A stretch of 64,000 bases of DNA, from NCBI RefSeq assembly GCF_003660445.1, contig NZ_QZVQ01000001.1, positions 1 to 64,000 on the forward strand. Reading direction: 5' to 3'. Below the pieces are notes generated by a model, which ran no database searches, was not told where the DNA came from, and saw nothing but the letters and a program-made list of their open reading frames with translations. This document shows positions 33,924-42,942 of the stretch, one piece after another. The position numbers were made by a program, and so were the translations under genes. The DNA is from Croceibacterium ferulae. GTDB lineage: Bacteria > Pseudomonadota > Alphaproteobacteria > Sphingomonadales > Sphingomonadaceae. Each line of letters starts with the position of its first letter. The stretch's first letter is position 1.

Positions 33924-34415
33924 ATGGTTGATGATGCTGCCGGGCCGGTGCCGCTGGAAGACCAGCTGTGCTTCGCCATCTACGCGACAGGGATCGCGAT
34001 CCAGCGCCTGTACAAGCCTTTGCTGGACAGCCTCGGGCTGACCTATCCGCAATACCTGGTGCTGAACGTGCTGTGGCGCTCGGACGGGCGCACGGTCGGC
34101 GGCCTTGCGGATGAACTCGCACTGGAATCGAGCACGCTGACCCCGCTGTTAAAGCGGTTGGAGGCAGCGGGACTGCTTCGCCGCACGCGCAATCCGCAGA
34201 ACGAGCGTCAAGTGGTGGTCACGCTGACACCGGAGGGCCAGGCGCTGCGCGCGCGCGCCGGATGCCTTGGGAATGCGCTTCTGGCCGCGTCCGGTGAAAC
34301 GCCGGCGGCACTGGCTGATCTCAATCGCCAGATCCGCCAGCTCGGTACGGCCGTGTACGGGCACATCGGCAGCCATGCACCCGCAGGCGCGGTCACCGGA
34401 ACCAGGCGCAGCTGA
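33924..34415 (+). CDS. MarR family regulator, OhrR-like
   Basis: This 163-residue winged-helix regulator resembles OhrR closely at its start: 'LEDQLCFAIYATGIAIQRLY' places a cysteine where OhrR has its peroxide-sensing residue, followed by 'LGLTYPQYLVLNVLW'. The DNA-binding part is 'GGLADELALESSTLTPLLKR' and the wing 'RRTRNPQNERQVVVTLTPEG'. ATG 33924 is preceded by AAGGA; the frame is open from 33759 but upstream sequence is not family-like. It is divergent from the DoxX operon, its probable target. The ohr-type gene at 25323 is another possible target. Confidence 0.88.
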   Translation: MVDDAAGPVPLEDQLCFAIYATGIAIQRLYKPLLDSLGLTYPQYLVLNVLWRSDGRTVGGLADELALESSTLTPLLKRLEAAGLLRRTRNPQNERQVVVTLTPEGQALRARAGCLGNALLAASGETPAALADLNRQIRQLGTAVYGHIGSHAPAGAVTGTRRS

Positions 34416-34422
34416 GAGAAGC

Positions 34423-34449
34423 GGGGGGACAGCCCGTCCCCCCCCCCCC
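34423..34449. repeat. Perfect inverted repeat with C12 tract
   Basis: Between two convergent stops the sequence has GGGGGGAC (34423-34430), a five-base loop, and GTCCCCCC (34436-34443), with the C run extended to twelve (34438-34449). The hairpin could end both transcripts, although no T run follows. The homopolymer is also prone to slippage or sequencing error. Confidence 0.5.
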
Positions 34450-34489
34450 GCCCGACCTGCAACGCAGAGATGATCCGCGATTGCACGGA

Positions 34490-34819
34490 TCAGGGAATGA
34501 CTTCCAGTGCCGCGATCTTCTCGCCATGAAGCTCGAAGATGTATCGCAGGTCCACCGGGCTGCCGGGGAAATTGCCCGCGACATGGGCGGTGACCACCGT
34601 GCGATCGCTGTCCCGCGCTACCTCGAACGGCGTGGCCGAATAGGTGTACTTCTTTCCGGCCTCGACCTTCCACGAGCGGATCGCCGCCCGCCCGACATGC
34701 GTTTCGCCTTCGTCCCTGACCACGGCGTCATCCGTGAAGCACTGGGCAACCGCCTCGGCGCCGTCTTCGGCGTCTGCGGCGAAGTAGTCCGAGATTGGCT
34801 GGGGCAATTCAACTGTCAT
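34490..34819 (-). CDS. SnoaL-like / NTF2-family protein
   Basis: This 109-residue protein has the cone-shaped NTF2-like fold pattern: 'ISDYFAADAEDGAEAVAQCF' (first helix), 'DDAVVRDEGETHVGRAAIRSW' and 'YIFELHGEKIAALEVI' (final strands). The GGAGG site lies seven bases before ATG 34819; ATG 34822 is also possible. Members bind small hydrophobic ligands or act as polyketide cyclases and isomerases. It follows the CutA-like gene on the same strand and faces the LysR regulator over that gene. The function is unknown. Confidence 0.82.
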   Translation of the reverse strand: MTVELPQPISDYFAADAEDGAEAVAQCFTDDAVVRDEGETHVGRAAIRSWKVEAGKKYTYSATPFEVARDSDRTVVTAHVAGNFPGSPVDLRYIFELHGEKIAALEVIP

Positions 34820-34868
34820 CATCAATCCTCCTGATAGAATGGTACTCGTAGCGAGCGAGCTCGCCTGA

Positions 34869-35339
34869 CTAGCGACGACTTCCCACCATGCCGGTGGAGC
34901 TCTTCGTGCGGGATGGGATCTGGTGGCTGGGCACGACGGTCAGCGCGGTCACGCCATCGACCGGCTCGGGGACCGCCCCGCCGCCGCGGCCTTCGAACGT
35001 CGCGTCCAGCAGCACGCGCAGCGAGCGGTTGATCTCCATCGGCACCATGGAGATCATACAGACCTCCTCGAGCGAGGCTGACTCGGCGACGTCGATCAGC
35101 TCGTCCTTCAGATCCTCGCGCGTGTAGGTAATCAGGTAATTGTAGTCCTGTTCGATCGTGAACAGCTTGTGTTCGCGCAGCTCCTCGGGAACGTCGCTTT
35201 CCTTGAAGTTCCACAGGAACTTGGCAGGACCACCGACCACCGGGCCGCCGAAGGCAAGTTGCCGCGCGATCAGGGCATCCAGGATGCGAAAGGCCTGCGC
35301 GGTCTGTTCCGCACTGATGAAGACCTGATAATACTGCAT
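34869..35339 (-). CDS. Hypothetical protein with possible CutA1-like domain
   Basis: This 156-residue protein starts '[20 protein letters not shown]', a strand and helix similar to the opening of CutA1-type divalent-ion-tolerance proteins. '[20 protein letters not shown]' and '[20 protein letters not shown]' could be the next elements of that ferredoxin-like fold. The ~35 C-terminal residues are Gly/Ser/Arg-rich and look disordered. ATG 35339 has GGAG upstream. It precedes the SnoaL-like gene and diverges from the LysR gene, so the pair may be a LysR target. The family match is weak. Confidence 0.7.
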   Translation of the reverse strand: MQYYQVFISAEQTAQAFRILDALIARQLAFGGPVVGGPAKFLWNFKESDVPEELREHKLFTIEQDYNYLITYTREDLKDELIDVAESASLEEVCMISMVPMEINRSLRVLLDATFEGRGGGAVPEPVDGVTALTVVPSHQIPSRTKSSTGMVGSRR

Positions 35340-35480
35340 GTTGTCTGCTCCCATTGTGCTGGGGCCACCAGCATGATTGTCCGTGATGCCGATCCAGCCG
35401 GCGTCACCTGCAAGTTAGGGCTGCTGACTTCCGGTGATAATCGGGCTAATCCGGGACGCGTCATCGCGGATTGGAGGACA

Positions 35481-36383
35481 ATGCCCCGTCACGGTCTGGT
35501 CGAACTGGATGCGGTGCTCGCCATTGCCCGCCGGGGTTCCTTCCGGGCAGCGGCGCTGGAACTGGGCATCTCCACCAGCGCGCTGAGCAACGCCCTGGCG
35601 AAGCTGGAGGGCGAGCTCGGCGTGCGGCTGTTCAATCGCACCACCCGCAGCGTCTCGCTGACCGATGCCGGACGGACCTTTGTCGATCAGGTCGGCCCGG
35701 CGGTGGGTGACATCCACGACGCGATGGAGATTGCGCGCTCGCAGCAGGAGACACCATCCGGCGTGCTGCGCATCAACGCCTTTGCCACCGCCGCCCGTGA
35801 GATCCTGTCGCCCCTGATCCTGCGCTTCCTGCGCCTGCACCCGCAGGTGCACGTCGATCTCGTCACTGAAGGCCGGCTGGTGGACATCGTGGCCGACGGT
35901 TTCGATCTGGGAGTCCGAAGCCTAGACCTCGTGCCCAGCGACATGATCGCCATCCCGCTGCAAAGCCCCCGCCGCTTCGTGGTGGTCGGCACACCCGCCT
36001 ACTTCCAGCGCCACGATCCCCCGTGCGTTCCGCCCGACCTGATGCGCCATGCGTGCATTCGTATCCGCCTGCCCAATGGCGCACCGTACCGATGGCACTT
36101 CGAGAAGGACGGCCAACCCGTGCAGATCGATGTGCGCGGGCCGATCACGCTGGACGAGTTCACCCTGGCGCGACAGGCGGTGCTGGAGGAGGTCGGCCTT
36201 GGCTTCTTCATGGAATCCGACGTGCGCCGGGATATCGCCGCCGGGCGGTTGGTGCGGGCGCTGGCGGACTGGACGCCGTTGCTGGCGCCCTTGTCCCTCT
36301 ACTATCCCGGTCGCCGCAACCCGTCGGCCGCGTTCACGGCCTTTACGGCCATGGCGCGAAAATTCGCACCGGATTGCCCGTGA
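35481..36383 (+). CDS. LysR family transcriptional regulator
   Basis: This 300-residue protein has the LysR helix-turn-helix '[20 protein letters not shown]' and '[19 protein letters not shown]', followed by an effector-binding domain with '[20 protein letters not shown]' and '[13 protein letters not shown]'. The typical sequence of the group that ends '[18 protein letters not shown]' is seen. ATG 35481 follows GGAGGACA. It faces the CutA-like gene over 141 bp, the standard arrangement for a LysR regulator and its target. The inducer is unknown. Confidence 0.92.
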   Translation: MPRHGLVELDAVLAIARRGSFRAAALELGISTSALSNALAKLEGELGVRLFNRTTRSVSLTDAGRTFVDQVGPAVGDIHDAMEIARSQQETPSGVLRINAFATAAREILSPLILRFLRLHPQVHVDLVTEGRLVDIVADGFDLGVRSLDLVPSDMIAIPLQSPRRFVVVGTPAYFQRHDPPCVPPDLMRHACIRIRLPNGAPYRWHFEKDGQPVQIDVRGPITLDEFTLARQAVLEEVGLGFFMESDVRRDIAAGRLVRALADWTPLLAPLSLYYPGRRNPSAAFTAFTAMARKFAPDCP

Positions 36384-36444
36384 CGTCCGTACCGCGTGAA
36401 CGGTCGGCCGCATCCGGGAAGCGCGGAAGCTGCCGATCTTCCCG

Positions 36445-39300
36445 TCAGTCCTCTATCAGTTCCCTGATACGGGTTGCCAGCACGTCCATCGCGAACGGCT
36501 TCGTCAGGACATGCATGCCCGGATCCAGATGGCCGTGGCTCAGCACCGCATTCTCGGCATAGCCGGTGATGAACAATACCTTCAGATCGGGGCGCACGGA
36601 GCGCGCCGCATCCGCCACCTGCCTGCCATTCAGGCCGCCCGGCAAGCCGACATCCGTCACCAGCAGGTCGATCCGCAGATCGGAGTTGATCACCTTCAGG
36701 CCCGCGGCTCCATCCACCGCCTCGATTGCCGTGTAGCCAAGATCCGTCAGCACCTCGGCGACCAGCATCCGGACAGTCGGCTCGTCATCGACGACCAGTA
36801 CCGTCTCGCCCGCATCCGCTCGTGGCGCCTTGTCTACCCCCGCCTCGGTTTCTCCGGCATCTGCCTCGCCCAGGTGCCGCGGCAGGTAGACACACACCAT
36901 CGTGCCCTGGCCAACCTCTGAATAGATCGCCACCGAACCGCCGGACTGTTTGGCAAAGCCGTAGATCATGGACAGGCCGAGGCCCGTGCCCTCGCCGATC
37001 GGCTTGGTCGTGAAGAAAGGGTCGAACGCCTTGGCGATCACATCCGGAGCCATGCCCGTCCCGGTGTCGGACACGCATAGCGAGATGTACTGCCCAGGCT
37101 CCATCCCGCGCTGTTCCGCCATCCGCCGGTCGATCCAGCGATTGGCCGTCTCGATCGTGATGGTGCCCCCGTCCGGCATCGCATCGCGGGCATTGATGCA
37201 CAGGTTCAGGACCGCGTTCTCCAACTGGCTGGGGTCGATCAGGCTGGGCCACAGGCCGGCCGTGCTCACCGTTTCGAGTTCGATCGCAGGGCCGACGGTG
37301 CGGCGGATAAGCTCCTCCATTCCGGAGACGAGCTGGTTCACATTGGTCGGCTTGGGGGCCAGCGTCTGCCTGCGGGAGAAGGCGAGCAGCCGGTGCGTCA
37401 GCGCGGCGGCGCGCTTTGCAGCTCCCTGGGCCGCATTCACGTATCGCTCGACATCGGCCGTGCGCCCCTGGGCAACGCGGATCTGCATCATCTCCAGGCT
37501 GCCGGATATGCCGGTCAGCAGATTGTTGAAGTCGTGCGCCAGGCCGCCGGTCAGCTGGCCGACGGCTTCCATCTTCTGCGCCTGACGCAGCGCATCCTGC
37601 GCCGCCATGAGTTCCGCGGTACGCTCAGCCACACGGCTCTCCAGCGTCTCGTTCAGCTCTCTCAGGCTGTTTTCGGCCCGTTTGCGCTCCGTCAGGTCCA
37701 GCATGGCGCCGATCATCCGGACCGCCTGCTCCTTCTCGTCGCGGAAGACATGCCCGCGGTCGAAGACATCGGCATAGGTGCCATCGCCCCGGCGGAAGCG
37801 GTATTCGGCGGCCCAATGATCGCCGGTACCGTCGATCACACCGTGGATGGCGGTCTCCACCCTGGTGCGGTCGTCAGGGTGGATGTTCTCGATCCACCAG
37901 CCTCCGGTCGGCTCCACCTGCTCCTCGGTATAGCCGAACAGCACCTTAATCGCCTCGTTCCACTCGACGCGATTCGTAACAAGGTCCCAGTCCCAGATCG
38001 CGTCGTTCGTCGCCTTGGCGGCCAGCCGGTAACGCTGTTCGGTCTCCCGTAGCGTCGCCTCCGCGGCGCGGCGAACCGTCTCGTCGCGGGCGATCTTGAT
38101 GAAGCCCGTGATCGTGCCATCCGCGTCATGCAACGGGCGAACCGATCCGTTGGCGAAGAAGCGCGATCCGTCCCGGCGCACATGCCAGCGTTCATCATTG
38201 GCGCACCCACTATCCCGGGCAACCGCAAGCTCGCTCGCTGGAATGCCCGCCGCGCGGTCCTCGGCAGTGAACAGGATGTCAGCAGACCGCCCGGCTATCT
38301 CGTCTGCCGACCACCCGAACACGGCTCCCGCGCCTGGCGTCCAGTCGACAACCTTGTTCTGTGCATCGACCGTGAAGATGGAATGGTCCTTCACCCCTTC
38401 CACAATCCGCCGGTTGCGTTCCTCGCTTTCGCGCAGCTCCGCCTGCGCCCGCCGACCCTCGGTCGCATCATGCCCTTCGACGAAGATCCCTGTCACCGTG
38501 CCGCTGTCATCGGTGATGGGTTCGTAGATGAAGTCCAGGAAGCGCTCGACCGGCGCGGCTCCCGAACCTTGCAGGCGAATGGGAATATGATCGGCAACGA
38601 AGCGTTCGCCTGTCTGGAACACGCGATCGAGCAGTTCGTAGAAGCCCTGATCGGCCAGCTCCGGGAAGGCTTCCCGCACGGTCTTTCCCACGAAGTCCCG
38701 ATTGCCGAACAGGCGGCGATAGGTCGCATTCGCGAACTCGAACACATGATCCGGCCCACGCAGGATCGTTATGAAGCCGGGCGCCTGCTCGAACAGCCTC
38801 CGCTGCCGCTCAATGTCGGCTGCGCGGCGCCGCTCGGCAAGGACCTGTTCGGTGATCTCGGTGCAGGCGCAGAACAGGCCGTCGATCCTTGCTCCGTCGC
38901 CCCTGATCGGGGTGTAGGAGAATGCAAAATGCGTCTCTTCCAGATATCCCCGCCGCTGCATCATCAGGGTGATGTCGTCCATGTGGACGGGCAGCCCCCG
39001 ATAGGCCTGCTCGACAATCGGGATCAGGTCCGCTTCGATCTCCGACCAGACCTGCAGGAACGGCTGGCCCAGAGCCTCCGGATGCTTGTTGGCGAGAATG
39101 GCGGCGTAGGCATCATTGTAGAACAGGGTTTGGTCCCTGCCCCAGGCCAGGAACATCGGCTGGTTGGAACCAAGTACGACGCTGATTAACGTCTTCAGCG
39201 CAGTGGGCCAGCCGGCTGGTGGCCCCAGCACCGTCCTGGTCCAATCGTAGCTGCGCATGGCCGCCCCCATCTGGCCGCCGTCCACGAGAAAGCTGAGCAT
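36445..39300 (-). CDS. Multi-PAS hybrid histidine kinase
   Basis: This 951-residue cytoplasmic kinase carries about four PAS domains: one near residues 15-160 ('MFLAWGRDQTLFYNDAYAAI'), one near 165-285 ('FITILRGPDHVFEFANATYR'), one near 290-415 and one near 420-540, the latter with 'YRLAAKATNDAIWDWDL' and PAC segments. Then come HisKA with 'VGQLTGGLAHDFNNLL' (phosphoacceptor His), a HATPase with 'NLCINARDAMPDGG' and 'GTGLGLSMIYGFAKQSGG', and a C-terminal receiver with Asp in 'LLVTDVGLPGG'. No membrane helix is seen. ATG 39300 is favoured over GTG 39315. No response regulator gene is adjacent, so it may be an orphan. The ligand or cofactor of the PAS domains is unknown. Confidence 0.92.
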   Translation of the reverse strand: MLSFLVDGGQMGAAMRSYDWTRTVLGPPAGWPTALKTLISVVLGSNQPMFLAWGRDQTLFYNDAYAAILANKHPEALGQPFLQVWSEIEADLIPIVEQAYRGLPVHMDDITLMMQRRGYLEETHFAFSYTPIRGDGARIDGLFCACTEITEQVLAERRRAADIERQRRLFEQAPGFITILRGPDHVFEFANATYRRLFGNRDFVGKTVREAFPELADQGFYELLDRVFQTGERFVADHIPIRLQGSGAAPVERFLDFIYEPITDDSGTVTGIFVEGHDATEGRRAQAELRESEERNRRIVEGVKDHSIFTVDAQNKVVDWTPGAGAVFGWSADEIAGRSADILFTAEDRAAGIPASELAVARDSGCANDERWHVRRDGSRFFANGSVRPLHDADGTITGFIKIARDETVRRAAEATLRETEQRYRLAAKATNDAIWDWDLVTNRVEWNEAIKVLFGYTEEQVEPTGGWWIENIHPDDRTRVETAIHGVIDGTGDHWAAEYRFRRGDGTYADVFDRGHVFRDEKEQAVRMIGAMLDLTERKRAENSLRELNETLESRVAERTAELMAAQDALRQAQKMEAVGQLTGGLAHDFNNLLTGISGSLEMMQIRVAQGRTADVERYVNAAQGAAKRAAALTHRLLAFSRRQTLAPKPTNVNQLVSGMEELIRRTVGPAIELETVSTAGLWPSLIDPSQLENAVLNLCINARDAMPDGGTITIETANRWIDRRMAEQRGMEPGQYISLCVSDTGTGMAPDVIAKAFDPFFTTKPIGEGTGLGLSMIYGFAKQSGGSVAIYSEVGQGTMVCVYLPRHLGEADAGETEAGVDKAPRADAGETVLVVDDEPTVRMLVAEVLTDLGYTAIEAVDGAAGLKVINSDLRIDLLVTDVGLPGGLNGRQVADAARSVRPDLKVLFITGYAENAVLSHGHLDPGMHVLTKPFAMDVLATRIRELIED

Positions 39301-39535
39301 TGTTGACCTGTGCACCTTTGCGCGTTGCCCATCTGGTTCTGTTCCCCGGCAGTCTCAGGCAAACCGATGGCCTGCCGGCATGCGCTACTGGCGTGATCTT
39401 CTTACCGATGGCCTGGCATAAGCGCATGCTGCGCCCTGCGGTTCCGGACTACGGAGCAGGCAAGCGCGCAGGCGATCCCGGATGGCGGCGATCCGGCGGC
39501 ATTGCTTCGCTCTTCGCATGTCTTCAGGTCGTGCA

Positions 39536-39898
39536 TCAGGGAGTGGGACCCTGCCGATCGCCGGCACCGCCGTCCTTTTGGTCAACTTGCTCCCGGTCGC
39601 TGTCCTCATCATCGCCGCGGGTCGTCGAGTTCGGCGCTTCCGGGCCGCCGCTGCCGGTCTGCCCGCTGCCATGATACCCGATGTTGGTCTGGCCGCCGTG
39701 CCCCATGAAACCGCCTTGAGTCGGCTCACGACCGGTATGCGGGTTTGGGTATGCGCCCCCATCGCTCTCCCCGCCCGATGTGCGACCCTGCACATCTACA
39801 TCGGGGTTATTGCTCGGCGATGCCGAGACGCCATCCGGCTTCCCCTTGTCGGACCCGCCTCCGCTGGCCTGGGTAGGAAACTTCTGATCGTCCGCCAT
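39536..39898 (-). CDS. Disordered Gly/Ser/Asp-rich protein
   Basis: This 120-residue protein begins 'MADDQKFPTQASGGGSDKG' and is almost entirely Gly, Ser, Asp, Pro, Gln and Asn, with no hydrophobic core ('GQTNIGYHGSGQTGSGGPE'). It should be intrinsically disordered. The kind of sequence recalls small stress proteins of sphingomonads, but homology is not shown. It faces the YihY gene across a 221-bp gap and follows nothing on its strand that suggests an operon. Confidence 0.65.
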   Translation of the reverse strand: MADDQKFPTQASGGGSDKGKPDGVSASPSNNPDVDVQGRTSGGESDGGAYPNPHTGREPTQGGFMGHGGQTNIGYHGSGQTGSGGPEAPNSTTRGDDEDSDREQVDQKDGGAGDRQGPTP

Positions 39899-40119
39899 GG
39901 TCTTCGTACCTTCTGTTTCAGCAACTCAAGCCAGCACGGAGTGAAGAGTTCCGGTCCTACCGCTCATCCACGGCAAGCAGCACGACCGACCCGGCCTCGA
40001 CGCCCGCGGCTGCCACGATCAGCTCGCGGCAACGATGCCGGCGATCGACCGTTAAGGTCTCGCCGGAGCCGAAAGGGTGGAATCCGGCCCGCAGTTCGGC
40101 AACAGAGGAATATGCCCGC

Positions 40120-41121
40120 ATGAAGCGTCCATGGCACCGCCACCCCCGGCACGCGACTGATGTGTCCAGCCCCTGGAAGATGACCCGTGCGGACTGGTTT
40201 CAGGTAGCCAAGCGTGCCTGGGCGCAGATCAACGCCAACAATGTCAGCCTGATTGCTGCGGGTGTGGCGTTTTATTGCTTCACGGCAATCGTGCCGACGC
40301 TCGCATCGATCGTGTTGTCCTACGGATTGCTCGCAGATGGGGAGACGGTCTCGCGCCACATCAATGAGTTGTTCGGCATCCTGCCCCACGATGCGGCCCG
40401 GCTGATCTCCGACCAGCTGGTCGGCGTCGTGGAGACGTCCAGCCAACAGCAGGGCCTGGGCCTGGTGATTGCGCTCGGCATCGCCTTGTACGGCGTAAGC
40501 AGGGCGACTGCGTCCATGATCGTCGCGCTGAACGTCGCCTATGACGAGAAGGAGGAACGCGGCTTCATCTGGCTGACCGTTCTCTCTTTCCTGCTCGTGC
40601 TTGGCGGGCTGGCACTGGTGCTGACCGCGTTTGCCACGACCGCCATACTCGCTTTCCTCGGAAGCCTGATCCCGGAGGCACCAGGCATCGTGCTCGCCGC
40701 CATCCGGATCATCTCCTACCTGCTGCTTGCCGCTCTGGTGGTGACGGCGGCCGCTTGCCTCTACCGCTATGCACCCAGCCGACCGAAGGCGAAATGGAAG
40801 TGGCTGTCGCCGGGCGCGGTGATCGCAACGGTGGTGTGGCTGATCGCGACCGCCGGGTTCGGCTACTACGCGTCCAATTTCGGCAATTACAACGCGACCT
40901 ATGGATCCTTGGGAGCAGTGGTGGTGCTGCTCACATGGTTGTGGCTGTCGGCCTATGTGTTCCTGATCGGTGCGGAGCTGAATGGCGAGCTGGAACGGCA
41001 GACCAGCGCTCGTGTGCTGGAGGACCCGAACGCGACCGCGGCGACCGACGCCGGCATTCAGGAGGGGAAGCGGGAAGGCTTCGCCAATGTCGAGGCAGGT
41101 GCGGCGCAGCCGGAGGCATAG
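40120..41121 (+). CDS. YihY/BrkB family membrane protein
   Basis: This 333-residue inner-membrane protein has about six helices and the family features 'NNVSLIAAGVAFYCFTAIVP', 'YGVSRATASMIVALNVAYDE' and 'YGSLGAVVVLLTWLWLSAYV', with 'LIGAELNGELERQT' just after. The C-terminal ~40 residues are polar. The family was once annotated as RNase BN, which is now known to be wrong; its function is unsettled. GAGGA lies about ten bases ahead of ATG 40120. It stands alone. Confidence 0.9.
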   Translation: MKRPWHRHPRHATDVSSPWKMTRADWFQVAKRAWAQINANNVSLIAAGVAFYCFTAIVPTLASIVLSYGLLADGETVSRHINELFGILPHDAARLISDQLVGVVETSSQQQGLGLVIALGIALYGVSRATASMIVALNVAYDEKEERGFIWLTVLSFLLVLGGLALVLTAFATTAILAFLGSLIPEAPGIVLAAIRIISYLLLAALVVTAAACLYRYAPSRPKAKWKWLSPGAVIATVVWLIATAGFGYYASNFGNYNATYGSLGAVVVLLTWLWLSAYVFLIGAELNGELERQTSARVLEDPNATAATDAGIQEGKREGFANVEAGAAQPEA

Positions 41122-41142
41122 CCCGCACCACTCAGCGGCGGA

Positions 41143-41475
41143 TCAGGCTTGTCCGGGCAGTGCGATCACAGCGGCCCGGCTTGGCTCTCCATGGATGACG
41201 GGTTCGGCCAACGCATGGGCAGACCCTCCGGCCTGACATCGGATCGGCTGCGCCGCCCCGGTGAAGGGAATAGCGGCGATGAGCTGCTCCCCCTGGCCCC
41301 TCAATTCGAACACGAATGCGGAACAGTCGGCGGTGGCTGACAGACCGTCGGCGATCATCGCGCGTATGGAGGCAACGACATGATCCCGCGCGACGGCGTC
41401 GCTGGCAAACTCCTCCCCGTCCGGATCATTGGCTCCGTCGGAAGCACCGCACAGGCGGATGTAATACAGCGGCAT
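41143..41475 (-). CDS. DUF6894 family protein
   Basis: This 110-residue protein begins 'MPLYYIRLCGASDG' and continues 'DPDGEEFASDAVARDHVVAS', the pattern of the short DUF6894 proteins frequent in sphingomonads and rhizobia. After that the sequence reads 'FVFELRGQGEQLIAAIPF'. There is no membrane segment. It lies 22 bp behind the HWE kinase on the same strand and may be in the same transcript. The function is unknown. Confidence 0.78.
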   Translation of the reverse strand: MPLYYIRLCGASDGANDPDGEEFASDAVARDHVVASIRAMIADGLSATADCSAFVFELRGQGEQLIAAIPFTGAAQPIRCQAGGSAHALAEPVIHGEPSRAAVIALPGQA

Positions 41476-41497
41476 GGCTTTGTTCCCGTGAGGTCGC

Positions 41498-42139
41498 CTA
41501 GCTGCCGGCGAGCGGTACGCGCAGTTCGAAAGTCTTCCTTCCCGCTGGCGGCGGGATGAAGAGGCCGCCGATCGAAGCCATCAGACGTTTCACAAGGTCG
41601 ATGCCGAGCCCGCCGCTACCGCCGCCCGCCTCAGGAAACGGCAGCCCGTCATCATCGACGGTGATGACGACGTCGCGGCTGCCATGCCGATCGACCGAGA
41701 CATGGACATACCCCTCCACGCCGTCTTCGAAGGCGTGCTTGATGGCGTTGGTGGCCAGTTCGTTCACCACCAGCGCGAGCGTCGTGATCTGGGTCGCGTG
41801 CAGGCCCTCCACTTCCTGGAACGCTTGCAGCGAGATCACGATAGAGCGTGGCTCCGCCTGCGCGTGCAGAGCCTCGCACACCTGGCGCAGGGCCGTCTCC
41901 AGATTGGGAGCACGCTCCCGCTGCATGGCGCGCCGTGCGCGTGCCAGAATGGCGACGCGCTCCGCCGCCTCGTTCAGCGCCTGACGCACCTCGTTATTGG
42001 CGGCGCGCCGGCCCTGCAGCGCCAGCAGGCTGACGACGAGCTGCAGATCATTGCCGCACCGGTGGTTGGTCTCACGCAGCAGCAGCTCGTTAAGCTCCTG
42101 CTGGCGCGCACCCTGCGGGAGCGCTGCCAAGCTGTTCAC
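41498..42139 (-). CDS. HWE/HisKA_2-type sensor histidine kinase
   Basis: This 213-residue kinase lacks any sensor domain. It has the HisKA_2 phosphoacceptor 'LLLRETNHRCGNDLQLVVSL' (His27), then the HATPase core with 'LALVVNELATNAIKHAF', 'VVITVDDDGLPFP' and 'GGLGIDLVKRLMASIGG'. The start is a GTG overlapping the stop of the Crp/Fnr gene by four bases (GTGA), so the two are translated together. Kinases of this class often feed the general stress response in alphaproteobacteria. The lack of an input domain suggests that it receives its signal through a partner, possibly the Crp protein (inference). Confidence 0.87.
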   Translation of the reverse strand: MNSLAALPQGARQQELNELLLRETNHRCGNDLQLVVSLLALQGRRAANNEVRQALNEAAERVAILARARRAMQRERAPNLETALRQVCEALHAQAEPRSIVISLQAFQEVEGLHATQITTLALVVNELATNAIKHAFEDGVEGYVHVSVDRHGSRDVVITVDDDGLPFPEAGGGSGGLGIDLVKRLMASIGGLFIPPPAGRKTFELRVPLAGS

Positions 42140-42942
42140 GACAGCGCCCTCGCCACCATGCCGCGTGGCGTGGCGGCGGGCTGCTCCATATGCAGGTAGT
42201 GCGGATCGGAGCCGCAACTCTGGCGTAGCCGCACCACATCCGGCAGGATCATCCTTCGATACTTGGTAGAGACCATGCCCTCCAATCGAAGCTCCTGCAG
42301 CACGCGGTTGACGTGAACAGCGGTGAGCCCCAGGACGTCGGCAATCTGCTCCTGCGTCATCGGCAGGGTAAACCTGCTCTCGCCGTCAGTCTCGGCATCC
42401 AGGCGCATGCTCAGCTCGCACAGGAGGTGCGCCAGTCGCGACTTGGCCGACCTGCGGCCAAGCGACTGGGTCCATTTGGTGAGGATCACGTTCTCGAGCA
42501 GAGCCAGCCAGATAAAGGTTCGTGCAATGCCGGGATGCTGCACGGCAAGCGCCAGGATCCAGTCGCGCGGTACCGCCACGACGGTCGCTTCGGTGAGCGT
42601 CCGCACGCCATAATCGAGCCGGCTGAACAACAGCGAGTCCAGATTGCCCACGTCGCCCGGCAGCAGCAAGGCCGACAGCTGACGACCACCGTCCTTGGCC
42701 GTCACGTAGCGGCAGGCCCAGCCTTCGACGATGATGAACAGGTCATCCGCATGCGCCCCTTCCTGCAACAGGTCGGTGTTGGCTGCGACCGTCCTTGCGG
42801 GTGCGGCCGCATCTTCCAGCGCCTGCCGCTCCTCACGCGAAAGGAATGCAGATGCTGCCAGACGGCTGCCGGCCAGTCGCGGCGGACGACAGGCTGCAAC
42901 GTCGCCCGCCGGCGATGTCGCGGAGAGCTGAGCGCCGATCAT
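42136..42942 (-). CDS. Crp/Fnr family transcriptional regulator
   Basis: This 268-residue regulator has a cyclic-nucleotide-binding-like domain ('LLQEGAHADDLFIIVEGWAC', 'LLLPGDVGNLDSLLF') and a C-terminal winged helix ('LPMTQEQIADVLGLTAVHVN', 'LRLEGMVSTKYRRMILPD'). It lacks the N-terminal cysteine cluster of Fnr. It overlaps the HWE kinase gene by four bases. A long gap (467 bp) separates it from the tandem Crp-like genes read the other way. The ligand is unknown. Confidence 0.9.
   Translation of the reverse strand: MIGAQLSATSPAGDVAACRPPRLAGSRLAASAFLSREERQALEDAAAPARTVAANTDLLQEGAHADDLFIIVEGWACRYVTAKDGGRQLSALLLPGDVGNLDSLLFSRLDYGVRTLTEATVVAVPRDWILALAVQHPGIARTFIWLALLENVILTKWTQSLGRRSAKSRLAHLLCELSMRLDAETDGESRFTLPMTQEQIADVLGLTAVHVNRVLQELRLEGMVSTKYRRMILPDVVRLRQSCGSDPHYLHMEQPAATPRGMVARALS

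Noticed and set aside
33613-34122. N-terminal extension of the DoxX gene to 34122
   Set aside because: The extension is Arg/Ser/Pro-rich, overlaps the MarR gene on the other strand and has no family match, whereas ATG 33612 has a ribosome binding site and begins the membrane protein properly.
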